Counted from the stretch's first letter, positions 1 to 11,121 are shown. The stretch is 64,000 nt of DNA from Gentiana macrophylla (GCA_026214975.1 CM047815.1:78955299-79019298); one strand, 5' to 3'. Numbers and translations: made by a program. Notes: generated from the sequence alone by a model not told the origin.

Positions 1-844
1 ATATTCTAGTCAAGTCATAACCCAATATTCGTGAGATCTCATACAATCATATCTCAATAACGATAATATACCCGGGTAGGTCAACTCCCGACAAGGGGCC
101 GATCATTGGATCCAAACAAGTGGCTCTCACCGCCGCTATAATATTGGGAGACAATATTTCTTCTTGATTTTTGTTGTGAAAGTATTTATGTAAATTAATT
201 CACTTAATTAATTTTAATTACGGTCTCATCAAATATATCTATCTCTATAGACATACATCCTACACATTCATCTAGATCGTGCATAGTCATGCATCTATCG
301 TATCATATAAAATAAATGCAAGCACAAAATAAATAAATGCGTCAAGAACTCAGGTATGATCATGGACATTTCCTAAGACGGTTTCAATACAAACCGACTT
401 AAATCATGGGTCATAATAAGTTTAAGGTAGAATAAGCAACCGCCAATAGGATTTTTAATGCGCCATCTCCAATGAGATCTTTTTTTCTTCTTTCTTTGGT
501 CTCCGTCTTCTGCTACATTCTTGTTACATAAAATCTATCTAATAAATTTATACACCAACCGCACACGGGGGAGCTAACGGGAATTGGATAAATGCAGAAA
601 GTAAACTATGTCACGTTCTTCATAACGGCCTAGGATAATTTTTAAACCAACATAAAAATAAATCACACACATCTATCTTATAGGTCCAGTCCATGATCAA
701 TCGGGGTCCATATAATCATATTATATCTAACATATATAATCCATACAATAAAATCTTATGAAAAAGATAAATATTAAAATTATCAACTCACGTCTTTAAT
801 TAATCGATTAACATTTAATCAATTGAATAATTTTATCTAATCAA
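1..844 (-). other. Non-coding leader of a copia-type element (distal part)
   Basis: AT-rich sequence without a usable ORF. Read on the minus strand it continues the untranslated leader that starts after the primer binding site at 5046-5058; the Mutator-like element at 855-4395 splits it. Long non-coding internal regions are typical of non-autonomous LTR elements, so this may be such an element. No gag or pol motif was seen up to the window edge. The element's other LTR would lie left of position 1. Confidence 0.4.
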
Positions 845-854
845 TTAACTAATG
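845..854. repeat. Target-site duplication of the Mutator-like element, left copy
   Basis: TTAACTAATG occurs here and again at 4396-4405, exactly outside the inverted terminal repeats. A 9-11 bp duplication is characteristic of Mutator-like transposons. Confidence 0.7.
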
Positions 855-955
855 GGACAATTATTTAAAAGGACGCATATTGGACTTAATTAGGCAAAAA
901 GGACACCCAAAACAAACACTTAGTTATAAGGACAAAAAATAGGTAGATAGACCCA
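855..955 (+). repeat. Left inverted terminal repeat of the MULE
   Basis: Matches the reverse complement of 4290-4395 with substitutions and small gaps. Matching blocks are AAGGACG, ACTTAATTAGGC, AGGACAC and TTAGTTATAAGGACAAAA, in the same order. Confidence 0.6.
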
Positions 956-1444
956 AATACCCTTAATGAAAAAAAAAAAAAAAAAAAAAAAAAAAGGCGG
1001 AATGGACGGATCCATTATGCTGCTGTTGCTACTAGTCATCATCCCAAATACTAGTCATAATTCCCACCCTATTTATTTTTAATTTTTTTATTTACTGCTG
1101 CTGTTGTGGTTTTTTTTTTTTTTAAATTTTAAAAATTATAATGCAGGCGATGAGAAATTTTTTTTTTGTCAATACCACCGTGATGGTGTGACCATCCCGA
1201 TACATTGACCACCGCGATGCCGTGACCACCGCGATGCAATTTTTGTTGGGTTTTTCCCTGTTGTTAATTGTTCTTCTTACTTGCTCACCACCTACCATGG
1301 TTGCTTCTGCCCTGCTACTTAAACTGCATCTGTAGCTATGTGAGCAAGGTAATAATTTATAGCCTAAATAAACAAGAAACTACACATCTGGGCAATGTAA
1401 TAATTGATAGCCTAAAATAGTCTGTGTTTAATGTGTCAACTTTA

Positions 1445-1484
<40 letters not shown>

Positions 1485-1617
1485 GACTATAATGTTGTTG
1501 ATGAATTAGATGTGAAATACTCTGTTAATGAATTTATTTGAGTGTGAACGAAACAGGAATTTTGCAAATTGCTTTCTCTGCTTTGTATAGTAATTCCTTT
1601 GTGTTTGTTAATTTATG

Positions 1618-2425
1618 CAGTGACATCAACAATTTATGCATTGATCACCGTGATGAAGTGACACCGCGATGCAGTTACCACCGCGATGCAGTGACCACCG
1701 TGATGCACTGACAACCGCGACGCAGTGACCACCGCGATGCAGAGACACCGCGATGAAATGACACCGCGATGCATTGACATCGGCAATCATATATGCAGTG
1801 ACATCAACATTTTATGCAGTGACATCGACAATCATATATGCGTGACATCAACAATTTATGCAGTGACATCGGCAATCAGATATGCAGTGACATCAACATT
1901 TTATGCAGTGACATCCGCAATCATATATTAATGACATCAACAATTTATGTAGTGACATCGGCAATCATATATGCAGAGACATCGCGATGAAGTGACACCG
2001 CGATGTAGTGGTCACCCCCGATGCAGAGACACCGTGATGAAGTGGCCACCCCCGATGCAGAGACACCGCGATGCAGTGATCACCGGGATGCAGTGACATT
2101 TGATGAAACAACACCGTGTTGACATTTGATATTTTTCCGACTTAATTTCATAAAATCGATTTCTTTTCTTCATAAAATCGACTTCAAATGGCTATATCTT
2201 TTGATATAAAACTACGATCAACATAAATCCTTCACCTTAATTCACATTTTTATGCAGTGACATCGGCAATCATATATGCAGTGATATCAACAATTTATGC
2301 AGTGACATCGGCAATAATATATGCGCGACATCAACAATTTATGCAGTGACATCGGCAATCAGATGCAGTGACATCAACATTTTATGCAAAGGACATCAAC
2401 ATTTTATGCAAAGACATCACAAATA
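1618..2425. repeat. Minisatellite inside the MULE
   Basis: Degenerate tandem repeat with a core close to GCAGTGACATCNNCAAT, about 22-24 bp per unit, alternating between two variants (one ending in ATCATATAT, one in TTTAT), so the higher-order period is about 47 bp. A sister motif, CACCGCGATGCAGTGAC, is repeated at 1186-1235, 1635-1770 and 1980-2095. The array is broken by about 140 bp of unrelated sequence near 2110-2250. The short open frame at 1725-1931 is a by-product of the repeat and is not a gene. Confidence 0.8.
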
Positions 2426-3500
2426 GCTTGTGTTTGGATCATTACTCAAAAAAGAATGGAAAAATAAAATATCATCCGTAAAAAGTGCATATGATAAAAC
2501 AAAAATTCATTGACAAAATATATGTTGTTAAAGCGAAATACACTTGAAAATAATTTGCGAATGGATAAAGAATGCAAACACTTTTTTACCACGCATAATT
2601 CATGTTGCAAATTCAATATGTGCAAAACAAGGAGTCTTTTCATATGAAATAACACCTTATACAATGGTAAGCAAAACAGATAAGAAAAGGTAGCCCAAAT
2701 ACTTAACATCATTTCTAAAAAGCTCCACCAATTCCCTTCAATGCAAATTTTCAAGAGGATCTCCAACTTGCACATAAATATGCAAAATAACTTCATTGAA
2801 GCTAAGTGATTCAAAAACTTCGTAAAGATGTACATCTGTTACGATTCTCTCCTAAATGCTAAACCATCCTATGATTTATAAATGGACATTTTTACAATAC
2901 CTAAAAGTTGGAGCAAGTAGTAATGGCATTATCATTATTCTACAACCTAACAGATAACTATAGCTCTAAGTAAAGAAATCGGTGCACCATATACAACCAT
3001 AAGCACAATATTCACTTGCTAAGCACACAACTCCCAGGACTACTAAAAATACTACGCTTTTATGGTCTTATTCTTACTACCTTTTAGAGTCTTATTCTTA
3101 TTTTCCAATAAAAGCTCTCATAACACTGAAAATTGCCAGGATCAACGATGTCGATACACGATGTGACACTCGTTGTGTTACAACGGTTGTGTCACAACGG
3201 TTGTGTCCGGATCATTACTCAAAAAAGAAAGGAAAAAATAAAATATCATCTAAAGCCTTTCATAATCATACCAAAGCATCCAACTTATATTTTTATTTTT
3301 TTCACATTTCCAATACATTAGAATTTATTAGAAAGCTTTTCGTGATGTCAGAGTAATGCTATAGCAGTCCATAAGATATAAATGCTGTAGCAATTTCTAT
3401 CCAATCAAATCTATGCAACCAAATATAAAAAACTACTCAAACAATGGCAATAGCAAAATAGACGGCATATACGCAAGAGAAGATAGGAGTGAAAGTAATG
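2426..3500. other. MULE interior without a recognised gene
   Basis: AT-rich, no recognisable protein. The only structure seen is a direct repeat of about 40 bp at 2438-2480 and 3209-3250, sharing ATCATTACTCAAAAAAGAA, and short GTTGTGT repeats near 3165-3210. The minus-strand open frame at 2446-2835 encodes a low-complexity hydrophobic peptide and is treated as chance. Confidence 0.5.
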
Positions 3501-3504
3501 AAAC

Positions 3505-3700
3505 CTTGCAAACAATCACAATTCTCACCTTCTTTGCGCACGGCATTGAGAACAGAATCGATCAATTCAGCACCCTCGGTGTAATGTCCTTTGCCCAATT
3601 GTTACCGGCGCCAGATCGACCAAAGACAAAGTTATCAAGCTTGGAGATCTCGACCATATGTATCAGATCTAATGTCGCCCATGGTTCCAGGCTCCAAAAT
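3505..3700 (-). pseudogene. Captured beta-tubulin exon 1 fragment
   Basis: On the minus strand the translation runs through beta-tubulin hallmarks in the right order but in shifting frames: LEPGTM, then [28 protein letters not shown], then ENCDCLQ. This corresponds to roughly residues 68-131 of a normal protein of about 445 residues. After the CAAG codon boundary the sequence continues GTTTCATTAC, a plausible intron donor at the position of the first intron of plant beta-tubulin genes, so capture was probably from genomic DNA rather than mRNA. Stops and single-base frame changes (near 3640 and 3588) make it non-functional. It lies inside a MULE and has no start codon. Identity as a beta-tubulin fragment is strong; the exact limits are approximate. 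Confidence 0.85.
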
Positions 3701-3720
3701 GTCAAGAAACTCCAAAATGC

Positions 3721-4289
3721 AACCTCCAAACCAACAACTCAAAGAAAGAAAAAGAGAAACCATAAATGAGCACAAATAAAACAAGTATCCGTAAAACATT
3801 TATGTTATCATGGTTCTTGAATAACCTTATCATTAGATACTTTTTATCCAACACAAAGATCATAGACAAATTCATGCTTCTCCACCACAAGTCAACTCAC
3901 TGAAATATATGAGAAATTTAGGAATTAGCAATAAAAAAATTAGGGAATTATATTATCAGTAAAAGAAACTCTAGTGTTTTGCAAGAGTAGAATCAACCTT
4001 TTCATGGCTCCCGGAGACCATATAAAGATTTCCGACATTTCCGTGAGCTCCTTCATCTTTCAATCATCCCAAATCTCCGAACAAACCCCAAATGCAACTC
4101 CGAATCACCAATCGCAAACTCCGACTTTGTCTCAAGAAATCTTTGATTCAAAGAACTACACATTTCGCTGATTTACGATCATCGGAGGAGGAGACATAAT
4201 GAATCAGTATTGCTGAAGAGCAGAGACAATGGAGCAGCGCGATGATTTTTTTATGACTGAAAGAAATAGAGCATATATGATAAAAGGGC
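3721..4289. other. MULE interior, right part, no recognised gene
   Basis: Lies between the tubulin fragment and the right terminal repeat. Minus-strand sequence near 4000-4170 looks exon-like in base composition and could be another captured fragment, but no protein family is recognised. Confidence 0.35.
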
Positions 4290-4395
4290 AATTTTGTCAA
4301 ATAAATATTATTTTGTCCTTATAACTAATGTTCTTTTAAGTGTGTCCTAAGTGCCTAATTAAGTCTCAAAACACGTCCTTATAAGCAAATAACAC
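4290..4395 (-). repeat. Right inverted terminal repeat of the MULE
   Basis: Inverted partner of 855-955; the duplication TTAACTAATG follows directly at 4396-4405. Confidence 0.6.
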
Positions 4396-4405
4396 TTAAC
4401 TAATG
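4396..4405. repeat. Target-site duplication of the MULE, right copy
   Basis: TTAACTAATG, identical to 845-854. Confidence 0.7.
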
Positions 4406-5045
4406 AACATTTAATTAATTAAATGATTTTAATCGAAATAAAATTAACGATTAATTTTAAAACGATTTCTATTTTAATTTTAATTAATTAAAACTATTCA
4501 AATTTAAATCAAAATTAAAATTAGGTCTCATTAGTTTCTTTCCTTTTGATTCTTAATCAAAATGGATGTTTTTGGTTTCCAAAACCAAAAGGCATCTCCA
4601 TTGGCTCTTTCCAAAATCAAAATTTTGCAAAGGGGCTAGGTCTGGAACTTTTCCAAAATCAAATATTTTGAAAAGGGCATAGGCCTATTCCTAACCAAGT
4701 TTGAAAGGGGCCTATATTGTTTAATGTCATGTGGCATCCCAATGGCCCCAACCATATGAACTATTAGTTAGCCACATGATACAACTAAATAAATGAGATA
4801 TCAATGCACAATAAATACCACAAAACAAAAAACGGAATCGATCTCCCCATCGATCCGAATCGGCCGACGCCGCCGACCTCTAGGCGCCGCCGCGCGCGGC
4901 GGTTGTTCTGCGGTGGAGGGCCGCGCCGCTTCGCGAGCCCCAATCGATCGATATTTTTTGTTTCTCTCGTTTCGCAAATCTAGATCTTGCATCTATTAAT
5001 TAATTACTACGCAAATTAACAAGCTTATTGCTTAAGCTCGAAGCT
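4406..5045 (-). other. Leader of a copia-type element next to its primer binding site
   Basis: Untranslated leader on the minus strand, directly after the primer binding site. It holds a strongly GC-rich island (about 4855-4950) in otherwise AT-rich DNA, with a perfect 16-bp palindrome at 4887-4902. Open frames on both strands across the island come from its composition and are not called as genes. Confidence 0.45.
4887..4902. other. GC palindrome in the retroelement leader
   Basis: CCGCCGCGCGCGGCGG is a perfect self-complementary 16-mer, about 145-170 nt downstream of the primer binding site in the minus-strand transcript. Self-complementary GC loops at this position act as dimer-initiation sites in retroviruses; that role here is inference. 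Confidence 0.4.
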
Positions 5046-5058
5046 CGCTCCGATACCA
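5046..5058 (-). other. Primer binding site (initiator-Met tRNA)
   Basis: On the minus strand TGGTATCGGAGCG starts one base after the LTR end (CCTAACA). The canonical plant copia primer site complementary to tRNA-iMet is TGGTATCAGAGC, so there is a single mismatch. This fixes the element's orientation as minus and identifies the neighbouring LTR as its 5' LTR. Confidence 0.75.
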
Positions 5059-5059
5059 C

Positions 5060-5980
5060 TGTTAGGAAATCTATGCGAAACGCAGCAGAATTTAAAATTT
5101 TATTTCCTTTTAATCAAGATCGACTTCGTTTAAGCAACAAGCATAAAAGAAGTAAACAAGAGAATATCTTGGTTGATCCAATTGGATCGACGCTTTGTCT
5201 ACGATTGTAGTTTCTGCACGAAACCGCCCTAGTGTTCGGCCTCTACCAGTGATCCACACAAACATCCCACCGGAATCGCATCATGGATTGCTACCGGAAA
5301 AACTCGGTTGTTAGACCGATCTTTTCTCTCTCAAAAATCTCTCTAAGCTCTCTTATTTTTCACAAGAACTATTAGTCTCTTGGATTGTGATGTACAAAAG
5401 AGCTAGCCACCTCCTTGCTTATGTAGGTAGGAGTGGTGCGCCTAAAATGAATCCCCAACTGATTGGGAGAAGCTTCCAAGTAGATTAGGAAGAAAGAAAA
5501 CATTTTCTAATAAAATAAGGAAAATATCTTTGATTGATTTATCTAATTTAATATCTCATATTAAATATTTTCAAGATATTGTCAATATATTTATCTTATT
5601 ACCATAAATCAATTTATGCAAATCTATTAATATCTAATATCAATATATGATAATACCATTAATTAATATCTAATATCTAATACACTATATGCGCCCCATA
5701 GGCCATTAAATGGCTTACGGAATATTCATAATTAATATAATGTTATGATTAATTAATTTGCAAAATACATGTGTATCATTATATACTCATAAATTTTGAC
5801 CCATATATATAATGTATACATATTTAATTAATTTATATAATTAATATATTGTATTTAATTTATTCATAATAAATAAATACCACCATATTAATTTACCACT
5901 ATAACACTTTATAATCGAGATAAAACTTTCCTTATTTGGTTATCACTATAACCGTATTTTAATCCGCTAGATGTTCTTAT
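5060..5980 (-). repeat. 5' LTR of the copia-type element, segment 3 (U5 side)
   Basis: Last third of a 5' LTR that on the minus strand starts at 25200 (TGTTGAAATAGTGTCC) and ends at 5060 (TTTCCTAACA). Two later insertions split it: 5981-7816 and 8488-24875. Removing both and one copy of each duplication leaves an LTR of about 1.9 kb. The truncated sister LTR at 25201-26230 shows the uninterrupted order across both insertion points. Confidence 0.75.
5976..5980. repeat. Target-site duplication CTTAT, left copy
   Basis: CTTAT flanks the inserted element at 5976-5980 and 7817-7821. The uninterrupted sister LTR near 25240-25250 has a single CTTAT in the same context. Confidence 0.85.
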
Positions 5981-7756
5981 TGTTTGGATATACGTAAACC
6001 CGAATCCGATCCGATCCATAATTGGATCGTTAGATCGATTCTCAAGACCGATCGAGACACTAGATCTAGCACAAAGAAGCTACTTAATAAATTCGCATGC
6101 GATTTTAATACGATTCGATTCACATAAATAATTAATCTAACTATGAGAAGGTTGAATATTTACCTCAAAGGAGAGGAAGAAATAAATCGACATATACGGA
6201 GAAGCCACAATCTTCCGGATTGTATCTCCTAGCGATATGATCATGGGCGTCGATCCGCATAGTAAACCTCCTCGAATATGTACTAGAAAAAACCCTAGGT
6301 TTTTCCTTCTCAATGATTAGAACAAGAAAATAATTTTCTCTCCTTTTTATTTGCAAGTGGTGTAATTTTCATTGTGTTATTGTGTTGGATGAACTCTCTT
6401 TATATAGAAAAATAATTAGTAAAGAGAGAGTTATCCTTTTCACAATACAATTACCTATTCCCAAAAGGAAAAGATATTTTGCTATAAAAATAAGAGATAA
6501 TTCCCAAAAAACCAATCTCTTAATTTTTCTATTAATTATCCAACAAATAGATAATTAATTAATTACACATGTGACATAATCTAGAAAAATTTCTTTTCCT
6601 AATTTCATCACAAAGGGGCGCCACTTTTAAGCCGTTTATTTAATAGAAAATGTCTTTTCTATTTTACATATTATTTACCAAATAAATAACATTGCATATT
6701 CATTAAATAGACCAACTATTTAATTTATTCTCGAGGTTCCATAAAACGAGAAAACACTCGCGTGTTAGGAGCCAACCCGTGGACCATGGACCTATAACCA
6801 GTAGCTACAATAAAATGAATAAAATCTTCATCGAACAGAATATTTCTACTCAAATTATTAATTCCGGAATTACGCCACCATAAATCCGAAACTGAACTCT
6901 ATCGATCATAGATATAACTTATTCTCAAAACGTCGAGTCGAGTCGATAAGTGTCCATTGATATAATCATTACATATAAACTAACCCTCCATAGACTATCC
7001 GTAATGAAGCGGGATTATTTCCGTAAACCTTCTTCAATACATCTTATCATTATTTACCATTAACCCATTAGTGATCAATTAATTCATACCCAATACGAAC
7101 TCCATGGATCGATCGGTTTCTAGGATTAACAAATAAGGGGATTTTCTTTCTACTTCCCGCGGGAAGAAATGGATTTCATATCTGTGAGATACACACTTCT
7201 CACTCATTCCAGAATAGTGCCAACGTGAAAGTGATTCGGACCGCGCCTCTTAGTGATCCTTAACGAACACATCAAACCCTATCCTGAAACAAGTATGAGT
7301 CCAGAATCACTTGTGATTAAGGTTAATCCATAAATGATCATCTTGTGATTTAATAAGATTTCTCAATCACGAAATTATATGAGAAACTCAGATTAAATCG
7401 GTCCAGTCCTATATGACTCTCGTTATATATAAATGCCCCACTTAGACAACCAATGTCGACGGTCCGGATAAGACGGTCACACCATAAAGCGTTCTGTGCG
7501 CATTAATGGTGGTTTAATCAATAGACCCCATACTTTGATTAACTTCACCACGGACTAACATTTCAAGTGTATCACCATAAACTTAATCCTCATGTGTGAC
7601 ACACACTAAGTTATATGGCTACATATGATATGATTTAGGGTTTTCAGTAGTGTCTTACTTACAAGCACGAAGCAAGTAATAAGATGAAAATAAATCTGTC
7701 ATTTATTAATTTTAAAAACAATTACATAAATTATCTTTCAGGCGCTACTTCCAACA
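5981..7756 (-). repeat. Complete 3' LTR of the deletion derivative
   Basis: About 1776 bp, TGTTGGAAG... to ...CCAAACA on the minus strand. It is preceded by the polypurine-like tract at 7757-7771, which marks it as a 3' LTR. The minus-strand open frame at 6165-6356 lies downstream of the TATA box in the LTR transcript and has no recognised product. Confidence 0.7.
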
Positions 7757-7771
7757 ATCTCCCACTTGCCC
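7757..7771 (-). other. Polypurine tract of the deletion derivative
   Basis: Minus-strand GGGCAAGTGGGAGAT immediately precedes the LTR start TGTTGG. CAAGTGGGAGATTGTT is a typical plant copia plus-strand primer/LTR junction. Confidence 0.65.
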
Positions 7772-7816
7772 GTAAGGACGAGCAACAATTGTCTTTCGGG
7801 CACTCTACATCTAACA

Positions 7817-8487
7817 CTTATGTGTGTGACCCGATAGGCTTCCGAATATGTTGGCCGTAGGCACAAAGTGCAATTACGAAAACGCCTTTCATACCTAACG
7901 ATCACGGAATAGCGTCTAGCAACACACCGTGACCCCCAATCATCGGAAGAGTCAAATGCAATGACTACAACCTTTCATGTAAAACAGTTACCGTGTAAAT
8001 AGAATCCTATCGTTGTTACAATATCCATACGGTCGTACGTCGAGTGTCAAACATCAACGACCGTATCTTATAATTTGGATATCATACTCTCTCGAAGTAA
8101 CATATTACTACCGCTTTGCAAAGACTTTCGAGAATAAAACATTCCTTATAAGAAGGCCTTTTCGGATATTTACTCCTAATAATAGGATACGCGATTTTCA
8201 GACGAGCAACATGAATCTTACGCATGCTTCAGTATCACAACTAATCACTACCGCATGATCGCCCCTTGGCTAAGGGAAAACTCAATAGTGTCAAAGTATA
8301 ACAATCCACACAGTGATGTCATGAAGACTCTGGTCTGAGGATAATTACACAACCGCCACATAGTGCGACACTTAATAATATAAGTGGGTCAGTCTAACGT
8401 ACACATTCTCTAATGCACGTCCACGTACAGTCCAAGTGTCTCTACACTTTGATAGACGAGATCTATCCCTATCTTCAATAAGATAGA
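7817..8487 (-). repeat. 5' LTR of the copia-type element, segment 2
   Basis: Matches 25240-25915 of the truncated sister LTR over its whole length with scattered substitutions and indels. It ends at the Athila insertion point, with duplication ATAGA at 8483-8487. The open frame at 8013-8258 lies in LTR sequence and is not a gene. Confidence 0.75.
8483..8487. repeat. Target-site duplication ATAGA, left copy
   Basis: ATAGA here and at 24876-24880 flanks the Athila-like element. The empty-site equivalent near 25905-25920 has one copy. Confidence 0.9.
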
Positions 8488-10645
8488 TGACGGACCTTTT
8501 CTAGGCTATACAGATCCTAACCGGCAGTGTACCGGGTCAAATTGTGGTGCTAGTATGATGAGTCAGGTGTCGAATCCTCAGGGAACTTGGTAATTTCTTT
8601 TACGTGTGGTCAAACACCAAAGAGCTGTTATTAACTCGATCTAAATCGCAATTTTATAACACAGATCACTACTATTCTAGTTAACATAAAATAAATACGT
8701 AATTTAAAAGTTATTCTAATATAATATATATAGATATATAAATATATATAGATGTACATAAATTGCAAAATATATATATAGATATAAATATATAGGTACC
8801 AATATATTAGACAAATAATTTTAGAAAATCACCAAAACTTATATAATTGGTTTATACGATCTTTTCGATTAATTGAAATGTGTTCGATCTCTCCTTTTAT
8901 TTTAGGTCCAATTGAGTAAGTGAAACGGTGCACTCCTGAGGTGAACAATTCCTTCTCACACGAGCGTATGAAATTGTCATATGTCCATTGTCATCAGTCC
9001 AAGGTCCACAACTGTTACGGTAAACGAATTAATCTGAACAGGTCCCGAGTACAAATCTACCTTTAGATAAAAAGGAGTCATTCCGTTCGTCAAACGGTCA
9101 ATTTTATTTTAAAGGCTCCGGTTGTCAAAGCCGGACGATTCAACTTTCCGGTTTAAGTTTCAATTAAACTGATGATTTAACATTATTACGATCTCGAGTA
9201 CAAATTATAATAAAATTCATTTCTCCCAAAACAAATTTACCCCCGGGTAGGAAATCGGATTCCGTTATCACGTTGTTCACACGGCCAATTTTACCCTCCG
9301 GTTTTTCTATCTTTTATTTCATATCCTGACTACGAGGCGTCAATTCATAATTAGATTATGAATTCCTCAGATCTATTAAATATGTCAATACGAATACGAT
9401 CAAAATAGAAAAAGATTCAATTAACTCAATTTTAGTCATTTTAACTTAACAACATTTCTTTAACGAAAAGATCGAAATAAAACCGATTACATAGTTTTGG
9501 CCATGATATATTTAGCCTAAAACATTATAACAACGAAAAATACAAAAACAAACATAAATACTTAAGAAAAGTTACCCGAATACGGCAATGATTCGAAATC
9601 GTATCTTCCGGACATTACAACTTCTTTAGCAAAACCGACTTCCAGATTTTCTCGAGCATTACAACGATACTAAAACTACATTATTACGGCGTAAGGCCTT
9701 ATTTACAACTACTACTAAAAAATAAAAAAAGAAAAGAAAAGGAAAGAAAGAGAGGAGATATGTATATATATATGAGATGTATATATATATTTGGTACATC
9801 GATTCTGTTTACTTTCTTTGCTCTTTATATAGGCAAATTGGCAAAGGCCGGACCGGTCCGGTATTAGGCGGCTCGGTCCGGACTAATGATGACTCCCACC
9901 TTCTTGATTAACTCAAAGCGTAATGCGTTGATATAATTATATTTATATATAATTATATATAACTTGTAAAATTCATATCTCGAGTTCTGGATCTCCAAAA
10001 ATTGCAAACGAAATTCCAAAATTAAGATCTCGAGAAACTCTACAACTTTCATGAAGGACTCTTCTCCAGATAACGCTTTCTTGATAACCTCGTGTTCCTC
10101 CGAAGCTTTTACGGGATTTTTATTAATCCAAATCGATTAACCACTTGATCACTGTTTAAGTTGTAGACCTCCAATCTTCATAATTTAAATTGCATTGGAA
10201 AACTCTCGGAAAAATCTACAACTTTCGTGAAGAACACTTTTTCTGAAAATATCATTTTGATGAGCCATTCGTTTGTCGAAGATATTTCTCTATTATTACT
10301 TATCCAGACGTGGTTGGCCACTTATCCACTTATCTTTATTCAATTGACCATTTAAACTTGTGGCACTCTTTAAATCATTCCGAGATATGATTAAACTTCA
10401 ATATGTCGATTCTCGGGTCTTGGTTTATAAATCTGCAATAAAATACCACAAATACCCACGTAAATCGACACGACACTTCGATTTACTAAAATCGGTACAA
10501 AATTACAACTTTTATTACTATTATTACTAAATACTCTAAATTATAAAGATTAACATTTTATATCATAATTTCATATATTTCATATAAATTCGTTGATAAA
10601 ACATAATAATATAACGTATTTTTAATCATATAAAATAATACATCA
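8488..10645 (-). repeat. 3' LTR of the Athila-like element
   Basis: TG...CA ends (TGACGGACC... to ...TACATCA on the plus strand). It aligns end to end with 22717-24875. It contains a minus-strand TATA box (TATATAAAG, plus-strand 9833-9841) and next to it the bipartite CCGG module at 9848-9881. Differences from the partner LTR are mostly small indels. Confidence 0.93.
9833..9881 (-). promoter_or_regulatory. LTR promoter: CCGG module plus TATA box (3' LTR copy)
   Basis: Minus-strand order: GGACCGAGCC-type half (9867-9881), 5-base spacer, CCGGACCGGTCCGG palindrome (9848-9861), 6 bases, then TATATAAAG. The TATA box places the transcription start inside the LTR, as expected for U3/R. The same bipartite module recurs upstream of both extra ORFs of the element. 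Confidence 0.6.
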
Positions 10646-10663
10646 AATTACTCCCACTTAAAC
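10646..10663 (-). other. Polypurine tract of the Athila-like element
   Basis: Minus-strand GTTTAAGTGGGAGTAATT lies directly before the 3' LTR start (TGATGTATT). It is a purine-rich plus-strand primer at the expected place. Confidence 0.65.
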
Positions 10664-11083
10664 TTTTGATCGTCCCTAAAGCAAAAATAAGCGATAATAA
10701 AAGATAGTATAATTTTTCAGATTATATTGTATATTGTCAATATTATAAATATATTATCTATCTTAATTTAAAATCTTAAGAAGACAGAAAGAGTATATAA
10801 CTGAAATAACTTAAACATTAAATATTATTTAGATAAAATTATATATGTAATACTTAAGAAATAAAATTTCAGAATTATTTTTTATCGCAACTAGTATGAA
10901 ATTCTGGAATCGGAAACTTCGGTAAAGTAGTCGACAAAAATGGCTTATAAAGTTCAAGATGTTGGTTAATCGGGAAAAAAAAATATCAAAAAGAGAAAGA
11001 AAGCGAGTAAATGCGTCATCTACATCTTCATATTTTTGAAAAAACATAATCTCGATTTAATAGCATCTTTTTTTTTTTTCAGA

Positions 11084-11121
<38 letters not shown>

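Larger units (their letters stand above)
855..4395. mobile_element. Mutator-like transposon, non-autonomous, Pack-MULE type
   Basis: A 3541-bp element bounded by a 10-bp direct repeat and by imperfect inverted terminal repeats of about 100 bp (855-955 and 4290-4395). Shared blocks in the two termini include ACTTAATTAGGC and TTAGTTATAAGGACAAAA. No MuDR-type transposase ORF is visible, so it would have to be mobilised in trans. Inside are a poly(A) run (about 967-994), a poly(T) run (1447-1483), a large minisatellite (1618-2425) and a beta-tubulin exon fragment on the minus strand (3505-3700). Captured host gene fragments inside a MULE define a Pack-MULE. It is inserted in the leader of the minus-strand copia-type element, so it is younger than that element. 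The terminal repeats are diverged, so the exact ends are less certain than the duplication. Confidence 0.65.
5981..7816 (-). mobile_element. Deletion derivative of a copia-type element
   Basis: Insertion with 5-bp duplications and TG...CA ends. On the minus strand it reads: about 31 nt beginning TGTTAGATGTAGAG and continuing through CCCGAAAGACAATT (the start of an LTR), about 29 nt containing the polypurine-like tract GGGCAAGTGGGAGAT, then a complete LTR starting TGTTGGAAGTAGCG at 7756. The simplest reading is a full-length element whose 5' LTR was reduced to its first bases and whose internal region was lost except the last bases before the 3' LTR. The LTR carries a TATA box (CTTTATATA, 6398-6406 on the plus strand). 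The LTR family matches 29382-31183, 44520-46331 and 58178-59681. Confidence 0.75.

Noticed and set aside
1725..1931. Open frame with repeated peptide units
   Set aside because: It is a direct translation of the minisatellite; no start context and no gene structure.
1618..2425. Regular repeats that could suggest a CRISPR array
   Set aside because: Units are contiguous with no unique spacers, in a plant nuclear repeat; this is a minisatellite.
2446..2835. 129-codon minus-strand open frame
   Set aside because: Low-complexity Phe/Leu/Cys-rich translation of AT-rich DNA within the MULE; no homology recognised.
3413..3769. 118-codon plus-strand open frame
   Set aside because: It is the antisense shadow of the beta-tubulin fragment.
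4793..4999. Opposed open frames on both strands
   Set aside because: Both arise from the GC-rich island in the retroelement leader; Arg/Ala-rich composition on both strands.
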